DNA from: Agapetus fuscipes
Lineage: Eukaryota > Arthropoda > Insecta > Trichoptera > Glossosomatidae
Assembly: GCA_951799405.1 (NCBI GenBank)
Contig: CATOGX010000079.1
Coordinates: 105,543-169,542 of the forward strand
DNA length: 64,000 bases
Direction: 5' to 3'
Positions 43,436 to 54,425 of the stretch are shown piece after piece. How positions within the stretch are numbered: position 1 is the stretch's first letter; every line of letters begins with the position of its first letter. The translations under genes and the position numbers were made by a program. The notes below the pieces were generated by a model that did no database searches, was not told the origin of the DNA, and saw only the letters and a program-made list of their open reading frames with translations.

Positions 43436-43939
43436 CAGTGTTTCCACCTTAGTTTTAGTAATGGGAGCAATTGAAGAAGCTAAAAAGGGCTAGATCGGGC
43501 TAAAAGGAGCACAAAAAGAGTTGGTGTAAAAAAAGGCTAAAAAAACACCTGGACTAATGATTTCAATTATGCATTTAAGTATTTTTTAGTTTGAATCACA
43601 ATATTTTTTTTCAAAATTAGGTTCAAAAATTTAAATTTTTAGTTATTTTACAAACTAAAATTAACAAATTTTCCGCTTAGAATCATTTAGAGCCATAGAT
43701 ATGTTGCCATAATCGAACAAATGGTATCTACCAAAAAAAAACAATATGTATGACAAAAATCGCGAAAGTTCGATGTTATCGCGATGTTAGCATGGCGCAA
43801 ATTTCAGATTTTCGTACAATATTTTTAAGTGAATGAAAAGGGCTAGATAGCCCTTTTCGGGCTAAATCATTAAACAGCGAGTTCACCTACAGTAAAAAGT
43901 GCTAGATCTAGCCCCAAAAGGGCTAAGGTGGCAACACTG
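43436..43939. mobile_element. hAT-type MITE
   Basis: Ends CAGTGTTTCCACCTTAG and, complemented, CAGTGTTGCCACCTTAGCCC. A perfect 8-bp TSD ATGTCAGT lies at 43428-43435 and 43940-43947. 504 bp. GGGCTAGAT/ATCTAGCCC motifs recur inside. Confidence 0.9.
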
Positions 43940-44166
43940 ATGTCAGTATGTGTGCAATGAGGGTTTATATGTCTACCATCTTGCTTCTACAGCGTGCGTT
44001 TGTTGTTTTGAAAGCACCATCTATGAACTGCATTGCGAAACAATGAATATAAGAGTATTACACATATAACGACTCTTTCTACATATCATCACCCCCTGTA
44101 TTATTGGTCTTCTTCCGTTTTTCGGCCAAGCGTTTAGATTTTCCTATATTTTATAAAATGGGAAAT

Positions 44167-46894
44167 GTGATTATCTTGACATTTTATTCTTGCAATTATT
44201 TTGATAGAACTTTTAGATTTCAAGATATTTGTCATTTTATGTAGACTTGACACACTCCTAATCGGCCTTCTAGAAAAATTAAACACCAGTAGATTTCAGT
44301 TTTCCACCTCCTAATATGTGAAAATTGATTAAAAATGAGATGTGTAAAGTATTAAGGATAATACATAAGTCTAAAAAAAAATCCTCTGCACTCATTATCT
44401 TTTAATTTGAACATTAAAAAGATTTAAACTGTTTTCAAAAAAAGGATATAGGAGTAAAGAAAAACAAATAAATACATATACATACCTAGTAAAAAGAAAA
44501 ATGTATATTTTTGTACTTGTATTTTATTCATTTAAAATAAGCAATTTGCAACAATAATAAGCAATATGCAGTAAATGAACATTTTTTTATAAACATTAAT
44601 ATTTTATTTAGTCGTGTAAAATTAATAGGGTAACACCTTTGACAAAGTAGCCTTAGAGGAATCTGGAAAAAATTACTAAATTCAGCTTCAACTCGTAATA
44701 AAGATTGTTGATTCTCTTCCTTTTTTTGTAGTTCAAGAGATGAAATCTCGAATTATTTTCACCCTCCTTTCCGCCGTGTCATTAACTACCCTAAAATGAT
44801 CAAGGATCAAGGTGAGCTTTAAGTTATTAAATTTTTATGCCATTCATTGGGATCAGACTTTTAAATCTAAATAAATTTTAAATCGTTTAACAAAGTTCAA
44901 TGTTTCATACGTTAAATAATATCAACTGCTTTGTTGACAACTGCTTCTAAATAGTCTAGATCAGAGATGCCCAAACGGTCGATCGCGAAGAGTTTTAAAG
45001 TCGAAAGAGAGATCAACAGTTTTGATATATTGGGGATTTGATTGTGTGCCTCCCCCCCTCCCCTCCCCTCCCCCCCGTCAATAGAATTTTTATGGACAAA
45101 ATAAATTTCTAAAATTGCGTGCATCTTTAAAAGGGCCATAAGTTATCGGTATAGATCGGCCATGTTTTTTTTAATATTGCTTTCCACAGTTTCGTCAAAA
45201 AATGCACACTTGTTCTGGATTTTGATACCAAAAATGATTAATTCATTTTGACAAAGCAGTGTTAGCAAGTTTTTTGTCAATGATTTTATAATAGGGTATT
45301 TGCAATAGTTAGGAATTTGGTAAAAAGTGTATAATTTAGTTAGATTACGATATGCATATAAACAAGGGCCTAATTTCAAGTCCAAAATAAATTAGTATAA
45401 TTTTAAATTTGAGAAAGATCTTTTGAAAATTTTGACCGGTTTTGAAACGGATGTGCGATCCGTCAACGATGTTTGTAGCCCCCGTGACGTCATTTTCTTG
45501 TATCGACAACGCTGCTGGTATTGCGATGGCTATAAAAAGTCAAAGAAAATGACGTCACAGCCGAAAATTCAGTCCAAGGAGCGTTTTGGCGCGTAAATTC
45601 AAACTTCATATTTTGAACATGAATAACTTTGTAAAAAAAGCAAGTAAAAATAAAATTCAAGAAGTTTTATGATAAGCAATTATAAAAGAATTTAAATCCA
45701 CAAGAATTTTTTTTTGTTAAATTTCCCTATTTGAAAAACATTTTAATAATTTTAGATCTTTGTTAGGGGGCATAATAGGTTTGGGAGAATAAAACCATGC
45801 TTTTATGTAAATGTTTATACAATGATTTTTAAATCATTCAATAGAAATTCCAAAATATTTTCGAAATTATTAATTTTACATTTAACATCTTCATCAGCAG
45901 TTTTATACTTTGGTTTCTCAAGTTTCGGCCACTCAGTTTGGAATTTTCTAAGCAAATCTGATTGGGGACCAGTAGTGGTGCCCATTTTCAAATCAAAAAC
46001 AGATTTTAAAATTATTTCTAAAATATGATGGCAGCCTGCTAAATAAAGAAGACTTTTACTTAAAAGTTTTTGTAATAGAACGCAAGTCCCTTTGGGACGA
46101 ACAGTGTTTACACTAGTTGTGTCAAAGCACATTGCCCGGATTTTGTCAGCTGCCCCCCAATGTTCAATAGCTGAGAACACAGTTTTTGGCCTGAGTAATT
46201 CCCACGCTATCCTCAAGCTGAAGAATTCCTATCAGCTGTTCTTCACCACCACAAGTAATCAAAATTGCAATTCTTTGAACATTTATTAGGTATTCCATCT
46301 TTCTTTCAAAATATTACAACTTCTTGCAGCTTCTTTGATGCTCAACTTCACTTACCGTATGTTATAAAATAAACTGCGCAAAACCTGGCCATTTAATGGT
46401 TACTTTAGTACTAGTAATTTGATGACACACTTGGCCAATTAAATGCGCAATATTATTTTTTCACTTAGAACGCAAACTTGAACTCGGATAAGAATGGCTT
46501 GTCGATGCTTTAGAAGACTCGCACAAACTTTATAACGTCCACTGTTTGGGGATCAGCCCTGATATACATAGATAAAAAATACAAAACATAGAGAAAAGCT
46601 TAGAATACCAGGTATTTTTAAAAGTCAATTTTGTCTAAAATAGGCCTTTTGTAATTAAACTATACCTTTTGCTGTTCAGAATAATGTTCTTACCGATACT
46701 CACTAACACTTAAGGATAAATAAATAAAGGAGACAAAACAAGTTAAAGGGGAATTTTAAAATTATCTCTATTGGTGTTCCATTTTTGTAAGAAGGCTGAT
46801 TAGGAATGTGTCAAGTCGTCATAAAATGACAAATATCTTCTAAACTAAAAGTTCTATCAAAATAATTGCAAGAATAAAATGTCAAGATAATCAC
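44167..46894 (-). mobile_element. DNA transposon with ~108-bp terminal inverted repeats
   Basis: The left arm (44167-44275, GTGATTATCTTGACATTTTA ... CCTAATCGGCCTTCT) matches the complement of the right arm (about 46786-46894) with only a few mismatches. Length 2.73 kb. One transposase-like fragment is encoded on minus. No TSD was evident at these bounds. Superfamily uncertain. Confidence 0.75.
45815..46216 (-). pseudogene. Transposase-like fragment
   Basis: 133 residues: AMCFDTTSVNTVRPKGTCVL, LLYLAGCHHILEIILKSVFD, FQTEWPKLEKPKYKT. The FDTT (Asp-centred) and CHH segments resemble uncharacterised insect transposon proteins I recall. The fold could be RNase-H-like, but I cannot name the family. 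It lies inside the inverted repeats of the 44.2-46.9-kb element. Both flanks of the fragment are out of frame, so it is probably a relic. Confidence 0.5.
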
Positions 46895-48180
46895 TAAGGT
46901 GGATCGCTGTATGTATGGAAATAATTAAAAATCATTTTTTCGTAATTGCGTTGTGCAGAACAGTTGCTCTATGGGATGAGTATCTGATATAAAAAAAATC
47001 TTATTTTAATATTAATTAATTATACTGCCCCAAGTCATCAGAAAAATTACAAAAATACATAAAACTACTCATTTTTACCCCTGTGCTTAAGGGTGATTGA
47101 GAGGTCAGCGCGCCCAACTTTGATGACCAAAATAGCCTATATTTTTAATGGTAAGGTAGCATTTTTTTTCCAGATTAAATTAACACATAAAATTAGGTAT
47201 TTTTTCCCATAAAATGCCAATTCAAAATAATTTTATTTACGGAGATACCTTAAATGGAGATTTCCACTGTTGTTATGAATAATTCCTCACTTTTTTTTTA
47301 TTTTAAAACATTTATTTTGATTAGTTTTATTTTTTCTAGATGAAAATTATTTTTTTATACTTTTCATTGATTTTTTATAGCTATTTAAAAAGTACTCAAA
47401 TTTTGCATACGATCGTGTAGGTAAATTTGTAATTGAATGGTATATTTTCTTTTTAGGATTTGAAGTGATATTTTTTATGTTTGTAATGCAATACTTGTTT
47501 TATTTTTTCTCCCCCGATTTTTATTTATCCTGGAAAAATAAAGATTTCCATACAAAAAATGACCCGGTCGCTAGCGTCACCTGCGGCCGGTAGATGAACT
47601 GCGGAGAAAAATATTATATCTCCTTAGTGTTATGGAAGCAAGATTTATATATGCAAAAGAGTACAATCGTTTACGTTACAACTGGACCAACTGGTTTCTC
47701 AAAAATGCATGGAAATCAAAACGCCATCTAGAGTTGCTGTTTAAGATTCCATACATTTTTTGGTTGCGCTGTATTTGCTACATTTCATACTTCGGGTACA
47801 CTCGTGTATCATCGTATATTGCCGAAGATGCTCGAGTCAGCCCTCTCTTATATTGTGTGTGTAAGAGTATATACATAAACGCTATGGTAGTATAATACGT
47901 ACCTACGTACATAAAAACAGTTTGCAAAGTTTAACGAAATGGCGAAAGACAGCGAAAGATCATTCAATCAGATGAAATGAATTGTACGGAGAGCTGCACA
48001 CGACTTTATAGTATTCTGATAAGTTTTTTTCCATTACATGAATAATATGAAAGTTTGTTTGAATTTCAAAGTGAAATTCATTTAGCTCAATGATTTAGCT
48101 GGAAAGAATTCTGCTGGCTGGCCTTTTTTGTTGAATTGAAATCATTTTTTGAACCTAGCGTAGAGCAATTTGAAATTTTC
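46895..48180. other. Unassigned AT-rich sequence
   Basis: No gene or named repeat recognised. The + frame at 47632-47895 has no domain. Confidence 0.35.
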
Positions 48181-48224
48181 AGGCCTGTAATTTAGTCTAG
48201 TGGTTAACGCTGAACTGAACAGAT

Positions 48225-48710
48225 TTCAGTCTGTTTTGAATGCGGCCGCAAGACTGATCTTCGGGATGTCCAAATTCTCTCAGATCACTTCGCTGTTGAA
48301 AGAACTACATTGGCTTCGTTTCCCTGAGAGGGTTCCGCGTGTGTTTGATGGTATTTAAAGCCCTAAATGGTTTGGCTCCATCATATCTGGCAGACATATT
48401 TTCCCCCGTTGAAGTGAGTGTGAGGGGGCGGACACTTAGGTCAGCGGGGTGTCAAGCTGTCAGATTGATGCAGCCTCGCCGTCAAATACGCACTAATTTT
48501 GAGGATCGCGCTTTCTGGTTTTCGGGGCCGATGGAGTAGAACAGACTGCCACCCGGAGTGAGGGTTTCGGAATCTGTTGGCATTTTTAAGGGAGCACTGA
48601 AACGGCACCTTTTTAAAATATCTCATTCATGATTAGGAGGGCCCTTGAGGTGTGAAACACACAAAAACGGCGCTCTTTGGTCATGTAAAAAATTAAATAA
48701 ATAAATTATC
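48225..48710 (+). pseudogene. CR1/L2-like LINE, 3' end
   Basis: Encodes LNAAARLIFGMSKFSQITSL, LLKELHWLRF, VCLMVFKALNGLAPSYLADI, RGRTLRSAGCQAV, RQIRTNFEDRAFWFSG and VGIFKGALKRHLFK, with one frame change and one stop (TAG at 48537). The 3' UTR GGTGTGAAACACACAAAAAC ends in AAATAAATAAAT. This 3' end is the one shared with SINE family 2. Confidence 0.85.
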
Positions 48711-48867
48711 CTCATATGTATATATATGTTTAATTTTAGGTTTTCACGGACTCGTAATCCAAAAGTCAAGATTTCGATTGGTGCAAGACAACTAAGTTCC
48801 GTCGAAATCTAACAAAAATGTCATGAGTATGTGTGGCTAAATAACATTCTAAATAAATAATAATTTC

Positions 48868-49080
48868 TTGCCGCGTTATCCCCGAAGGGCTTCGCATGTG
48901 GCGAGGGAACCTATTTATTTTATAGGTAAGAGGGCCGGCCTTACGCCAACCACTTCGTTGATGCGAAGGCATACCAGCTCCCGTGGGGACTGGTACTTAT
49001 TTCTTGTGAAGGCTGAGTACACCTTCCTGGTATTTTATTTTGGGTTAGAAATAAACACCGAACCGGAAATCATTTCTGAC
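48868..49080 (-). mobile_element. SINE family 1 (partial)
   Basis: Antisense body: GCCGGCCTTACGCCAACCAC, CCAGCTCCCGTGGGGACTGG and AACACCGAACCGGAAATCAT. It lacks the tRNA head. Confidence 0.75.
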
Positions 49081-49114
49081 ACCCTTATATTATATCAGTG
49101 GGTAATTATATAAA

Positions 49115-49540
49115 AACGCAACTAAGCTACACATGTAGTGTAACTTCTTGCCTGCGTTATCCCCGAAGGAGTCGCATGTGGCGCTTCGGGACCTATTTTT
49201 TTTACAGGTAAGGGGGCCGTCCTCACACCAACCACTTTTAGTTGAAGTGGGGGTTTCCCAGCTCCCGTGAAGGGCTGGTTCTCATTTCTTGTGAAGGCTG
49301 AGTCAACCTTTGAGATCGAACCCTTGCTCTCGGCATGGAATGCAAGCATTCTACAAATTGAGCTATCGACCTTTTTACGAGCTTGATCGTCGTCGCTACA
49401 AAGCGCCAATTCTCAAGCAAGACCCAGTTGCTGTAAGGCCGGATGGACATTTCGTGACCGGTCATTGGTAAAGGTTTTATGAATTTTTCAACCCAGCGAA
49501 GAACAAATTTGAAAATATAAATGGTATATCTTTTGTGCTG
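49115..49540 (-). mobile_element. Dimeric tRNA SINE (family 2 + family 1), partial
   Basis: Same junction as the copies at 38.0 and 42.2 kb (TCGACCTTTTTACGAGCTTG on +). The family-2 head is cut off at ~49540. Confidence 0.78.
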
Positions 49541-49645
49541 CTTTTATGCTTAGAATATATTCCATCACTTAGTTGAATTATTAGAAAAAAAACTTCATGT
49601 TGCTATTTCAATGTACACATCCAATGGTATAAAAAAGTATACTAT

Positions 49646-50162
49646 TGTTACGAAATTAGGGTTCAATTGTCTTCAAATTAAAAATACACAGGTCTTCTTC
49701 AATAGTTATTTATTTTACACAGTTACAAAATTTATTTTCACACTACTTTCTCGATTATTCCATTGGTTTCGGTTCACTGATCAGATGGCTTCGATGTGTT
49801 TGTTAGTCGCTATGATACTGGCCCGCTCTGCAGGCCATTCGCACCTTTATACTCTTCAGAGCAGTATGATCCAGAACTAAAGTCGCCAGACGGTTCCAGA
49901 GTAATTATTACTTCTCGACGCTTCACGTACTACCTAGAGATACAACCAAAATCCTACCTACAAATGTAACACAGTATTCCTATAATTATAACAAATACCT
50001 ACTTAGCCTAGAGAATTCTACACTTATACATAATTATCGATCTTACCTACCAATACTTTTGAGGATTCTTATAACTATAACTATCCATACTTATTTCAAT
50101 ATTTATATTTACATAACACTATAACTACCCATACTTATTTCAATATTTATATTTACATAACA
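49646..50162 (-). repeat. 3' LTR (with U3 duplication)
   Basis: 517 bp, TGTTACG...ACATAACA on +. It is about 43 bp longer than the LTR at 57482, because the first ~45 bp of U3 (50073-50162 on +, TTCAATATTTATATTTACAT twice) is tandemly duplicated next to the polypurine tract. Confidence 0.9.
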
Positions 50163-53100
50163 CTACCCCCCACCTAGACTGTTTCGTCCCGGAACAGTCT
50201 TGACTCTGTGTAGGTAGGGGCATGCTGATCCACGTCGACACCCTGTGGTCAGGAAGAAGTGGCAGTCCACGGATTTCTCCCCACTGGCTCTCGGCTGCGC
50301 TTGCTCGCAGCACACCATGACGCTGATGCCGACTCCCGAGAACACTGCTTCAATCATACTCCGGATTATCCGCCAGTCTCGATTAGCGCGGCCGCCACCC
50401 ATCTTCGGTATTGCCAGACGCGCCTGCTGATCCTCCAACATGTAGTCACGCAGCTCAACAAGGCCGTCCCACAATGCCTTGTAGTCCTCTTCCAGGTTGC
50501 TGGAATCCGGGACAACCAGGCAGTATGCTTGTTGACGCCCCTTCGGTAGTCTCAGAGCTCTTCCTTGCGGGCTGCTCGAGGGTTGCGGTTCTCCGAATTT
50601 GTATCGGAAGACCCGTGCAATTCCTCTAGACATATCTAGATCTTCCGGTACACTGCATGCCAGTGTGTGGTCCCTAGTGACCTCAAATAAGTCCTTGTGG
50701 ACTTCTGTGGTCACTCCATGGCGAAACTTCTGCCCTGCCTTCGCGTTCTCCCAAAACGTCTCAAAGGCTGGTGATCTTTCGGATGCGACGCACTGTCGTA
50801 CTTTTTGGGCTGGTTGGTCATCATTATCGCCTAGGTATGGTGAGAGGCGATTGTAGTGCACGACCCTTGGTTTTCCGTTTGGTCTCTTTTTTATGCGGTA
50901 GACCACATCGTTGATGCGCTCCAAGATCTCGTACGGCCCGTCCCAGGAACGCTGAAGTTTCGGACAGTATCCTTGGCGCCTCTTGGGGTCAAAAAGCCAC
51001 ACCCAGTCACCAGCTTTGTACCCCATGCTGTCAGCTCTGGTGTCATAGCGCTCCTTCATTTGATCGCTGGCTTCCCCGATGTTCATGCGGACCTGATCAT
51101 GGATGTCATCCAGCCTCCTGCGAAGGTCTGTCACATAGTCTTCTCCGGCTAGGTCTTCACCTGGTTTGCAGCCAAATTTGAGATCACAAGGAAGTCGCAT
51201 TTCTCGCCCAAACAGTATGCTGCTGGGAGTCTTCTTCGTCGTTTCCTGAACAGCCGACCGGTAAGCCAATAAGAACAAAGGCAGATGTCGGTCCCAGTCC
51301 CGCTGATGGCTGGACACTACTTTGGCCAAGTACCTCCCCACGGTACGGTTCATCCTTTCCACCATTCCATCAGACTGTGGATGTAGCGCAGTGGTCCTGG
51401 TCTTGTAGATCCCTAGCCGCTCACACATTTGCTGGAAGATAGCAGCTTCAAAGTTCCTTCCCTGATCAGAATGTAATTCCAGGGGTACGCCAAACCTGCT
51501 GATAAATTCGGTAACTAGAACTTCAGTCACGGTTACGGCCTCTTGGTTAGGGATTGAGTAAGCTTCCACCCACTTGCTGAAGTAATCCATCACCACCATG
51601 ATGTACTTGTTACCCTTCTCAGTTGTAGGAAATGGGCCAGCTATGTCGATGGCAATTCTTTCAAAGGGGCTGCCAACATTGTACTGACGCATTGGTGCTC
51701 GCCTTTTCCTTTGCGGTCCATTGGCCGTTGCACAGGTTACACATTTTCGACACCAATCTTTGACGTCTTCGCTGCAGTTGATCCAGTAAAATCGCTCTTT
51801 CACTTTCTCCAGCGTCTTCTTAACGCCTAGATGTCCTCCAGAAGTTCCTCCATGCAGCAGTCCAAGGATTTCCGGTACTCGGCTCCTCGGAACGAGGGTT
51901 TGCTTTCTTCTAAGTGTGCCGTCTTCCTTCTCGATCTTTCGTTTCAGAAACCCTCCTTCTATCACTATGGATCCCCATTGAGCCCAATAAGCCTTGACAG
52001 TTGGTGATAAGGGGGCGAGTTTTTCCCAGGTTGGCCTTTCTCCTTCTCGCGCCCATTCCATCACATACTTCAAGTCCGGATCATTCAGTTGGTCTTGCGC
52101 CAATTTTTCATCTTGCCAGTCCTCATCTTCGGTGGTCGTCCTTTGGACAATTGCTACCTTGTCCTCCATCTTGCTGCAATGTTTGCAGTCACTGGCGCAT
52201 GGTCGTCTGGATAATGCATCCGCATTTCGATGAAGCGTGCCAGGTCTATGTTCGGAGTCATAATCATACTCCTGGAGCCTTTCAATCCATCTAGCCACTT
52301 GCCCTTCTGGGTTTTTGAATTTCAGAAGCCAAACCAGTGCAGCATGATCAGTCCGTAGTGTGAATTTTCTCCCGTACAAGTATTTGCGGAAGTGTTCCAC
52401 TGATTTTATCACGGCAAGAAGCTCTTGTCTGGTCACGCAATAATTTCGTTCTGGCTTGGAAAGCACTTTACTGAAGTAACCCAGAACAGTCTCATGCCCA
52501 TCCTGTATTTGGGAAAGGACGCCTCCTATCCCCACATTACTAGCGTCGGTATCCAGGATGAACTTTCCATCTTTTCGTGGGTAGCTCAAGATGGGGGCAC
52601 TTGTTAATCTTCCCTTAAGCTCTTCAAATGCTTGTGCGCAGGAATCACTCCAATGGAAGCGATTGTTTTCTTCCGTAAGCTTGGTGAGCGGTTTTGCAAT
52701 GTCCGCAAATCTTGGCACAAACCTCCTGTAATAAGTGCACAGCCCCAGGAAACTCCTAGTTTCATGTTTGTCCTTCAGCACGGGCCAGTCTCTTACTGCC
52801 TTGATTTTGGCAGGGTCAACTTCAACTCCACGTTGAGAAACTATGTGTCCCAGGTAATTTACTTGTTTCTTGAACAGGTTACACTTTTTCGGGTTGAGCT
52901 TCAGTCCAGCGTCTTGTAGTCGCCCGAAAACTTGCTCCAGATTTCTCAACTGATGGTTGAAGTCCTTTCCCAGGATGATTATGTCATCCAAGTATACCAG
53001 GCAGGTTTCCCATGACAGTCCTCGCAGCACATTCTCCATCAGCCTTTCAAACGTGGCGGGGGCATTGCATAAGCCAAATGGCATCACGGTGAACTGCCAA

Positions 53101-54425
53101 AGTCCAGATCCAGTCGAGAATGCAGTTTTCTCCTTATCTTTGGCATCCAATTCAACTTGCCAGTAGCCACTTTTCAGGTCCAATGTGGAAAAAATGGTGC
53201 ATCCTGCCAATGTGTCCAAGGTGTCGTCAATCCTTGGCAGAGGGTAACTATCCTTTTTCGTAACATCGTTGAGCAGTCTGTAGTCCACACAAAATCTCGT
53301 GGTACCATCCTTCTTTTTCACCAGTACCACCGGGGATGTCCAAGGGCTACTTGATGGTTCTATGATGCCATCCTTGCTCATGTCTTTGATGATCTTGTCA
53401 GCTTCTTCCCGCTTTGCAAAGGGTAGTCTTCTTGGAGCCTGTTTTATTGGTCTCGCTTCTCCGGTGTCTATGCTATGTCGCACTACCTTGGTTCTTCCCA
53501 GACGGCCATTAGAGTCCTCGAAAATGTTCTGGTAGCGGCAGATCAAACTCCTCACTCTCCGTTTGTTTTCCTCGGTTAGACCTTGGGAAGCGTCGTGGAC
53601 CAGGGCTTCCAATTGTGTTGACAATTTGTTTCCTTCGCATGACATGTTTGTCATCTGTTGCACAATGGAAGTTATCCTCTCACATCTGCCCAAAACAAAA
53701 CCTTCATTCATTTTAACTGGGTAGCTGTTCACATTCATGATCTTGACAGGAATGGTCTCCTTTGCGCGAATCACTGTTCTTGCCACCATGACTCCTTTGT
53801 TAACATTGTCCATGTTCTCCGGTTCTATCATACAGATTTGGTCATTTGTACTACTGGAATCCAGGCGGGCACTCACTATCATCTCGGATCGCCCCTTCAC
53901 TTCGGTATTCTTGGCTAGGATAACACGTGCAGCCAGTTCTTTCCGTCTTTGCAGGATGACTTCTTCATTTCCAATTTTAATGGACCCTTTCTTTAAATTT
54001 AAACTGCACCCAAATTTGTCCAGTATGTCCATTCCCAATATAACGTCTTCTTCAATGTTGGCCACCAACGTCCGATGATCAAAAGTGGTGCTGCCAATTT
54101 GGAAGGTGGCAATCGTCTCCCCATACACCTGTGCTGACTCTCCCGTGGCGGTGTGCAGAGACCACTTTGTTGGTGCAATCTGCTTGCCTCGTGCCACTAT
54201 GTCGCGTCTCAGAATTGTCCTGGTTGCTCCCGTGTCCACCAGTAGTTCACGAGTTACTCCATCTATTATGCCATTGATAAAAATGCTGCTGGCTTTTCCT
54301 CTCACGGTTGCGACAGTAGCAGCAGATTTCAGGGCCTCTCCAGCGTGGGTCAACGGTTGCCCCTTCCCATTAACCCTTTCTAGTTTTCCGCAGCCTGTTT
54401 TCTGGGTTTCTGAGGCTTGGGACAC
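50163..54425 (-). CDS. Gypsy Pol with C-terminal macro domain and CCCH finger
   Basis: 1,420 residues, uninterrupted. Protease LLVDTGATRT (Asp ~64). Reverse transcriptase with TRFCVDYRLLN, STLDLKSGYWQ (motif A), MPFGLCNAPATF and LVYLDDIII (YLDD ~478-481). RNase H ILDTDAS (~624-628), TRQELL, RTDHAAL. Integrase: HHCC finger (H858, H865, C895, C898) and core D927, D987 (HSDQGRNF), E1023. GPY/F-like WDGPYEILERINDVVYRIK (~1158-1176). Then, unusually, a macro-domain-like module (~1243-1374) and a CCCH finger (C-x7-C-x5-C-x3-H, 1388-1406). Pol overlaps gag by 46 nt in the -1 frame, implying frameshift or reinitiation; I saw no textbook slippery heptamer. There is no envelope ORF. It probably supplies enzymes to the non-autonomous relatives at 13.9 and 16.3 kb. 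Confidence 0.93.
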   Translation of the reverse strand: MSQASETQKTGCGKLERVNGKGQPLTHAGEALKSAATVATVRGKASSIFINGIIDGVTRELLVDTGATRTILRRDIVARGKQIAPTKWSLHTATGESAQVYGETIATFQIGSTTFDHRTLVANIEEDVILGMDILDKFGCSLNLKKGSIKIGNEEVILQRRKELAARVILAKNTEVKGRSEMIVSARLDSSSTNDQICMIEPENMDNVNKGVMVARTVIRAKETIPVKIMNVNSYPVKMNEGFVLGRCERITSIVQQMTNMSCEGNKLSTQLEALVHDASQGLTEENKRRVRSLICRYQNIFEDSNGRLGRTKVVRHSIDTGEARPIKQAPRRLPFAKREEADKIIKDMSKDGIIEPSSSPWTSPVVLVKKKDGTTRFCVDYRLLNDVTKKDSYPLPRIDDTLDTLAGCTIFSTLDLKSGYWQVELDAKDKEKTAFSTGSGLWQFTVMPFGLCNAPATFERLMENVLRGLSWETCLVYLDDIIILGKDFNHQLRNLEQVFGRLQDAGLKLNPKKCNLFKKQVNYLGHIVSQRGVEVDPAKIKAVRDWPVLKDKHETRSFLGLCTYYRRFVPRFADIAKPLTKLTEENNRFHWSDSCAQAFEELKGRLTSAPILSYPRKDGKFILDTDASNVGIGGVLSQIQDGHETVLGYFSKVLSKPERNYCVTRQELLAVIKSVEHFRKYLYGRKFTLRTDHAALVWLLKFKNPEGQVARWIERLQEYDYDSEHRPGTLHRNADALSRRPCASDCKHCSKMEDKVAIVQRTTTEDEDWQDEKLAQDQLNDPDLKYVMEWAREGERPTWEKLAPLSPTVKAYWAQWGSIVIEGGFLKRKIEKEDGTLRRKQTLVPRSRVPEILGLLHGGTSGGHLGVKKTLEKVKERFYWINCSEDVKDWCRKCVTCATANGPQRKRRAPMRQYNVGSPFERIAIDIAGPFPTTEKGNKYIMVVMDYFSKWVEAYSIPNQEAVTVTEVLVTEFISRFGVPLELHSDQGRNFEAAIFQQMCERLGIYKTRTTALHPQSDGMVERMNRTVGRYLAKVVSSHQRDWDRHLPLFLLAYRSAVQETTKKTPSSILFGREMRLPCDLKFGCKPGEDLAGEDYVTDLRRRLDDIHDQVRMNIGEASDQMKERYDTRADSMGYKAGDWVWLFDPKRRQGYCPKLQRSWDGPYEILERINDVVYRIKKRPNGKPRVVHYNRLSPYLGDNDDQPAQKVRQCVASERSPAFETFWENAKAGQKFRHGVTTEVHKDLFEVTRDHTLACSVPEDLDMSRGIARVFRYKFGEPQPSSSPQGRALRLPKGRQQAYCLVVPDSSNLEEDYKALWDGLVELRDYMLEDQQARLAIPKMGGGRANRDWRIIRSMIEAVFSGVGISVMVCCEQAQPRASGEKSVDCHFFLTTGCRRGSACPYLHRVKTVPGRNSLGGG

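Noticed and set aside
50163..50960. Pol C-terminal extension as an envelope protein
   Set aside because: No signal peptide, membrane segment or furin-like site, and it is fused in frame to integrase; macro-like motifs fit better.
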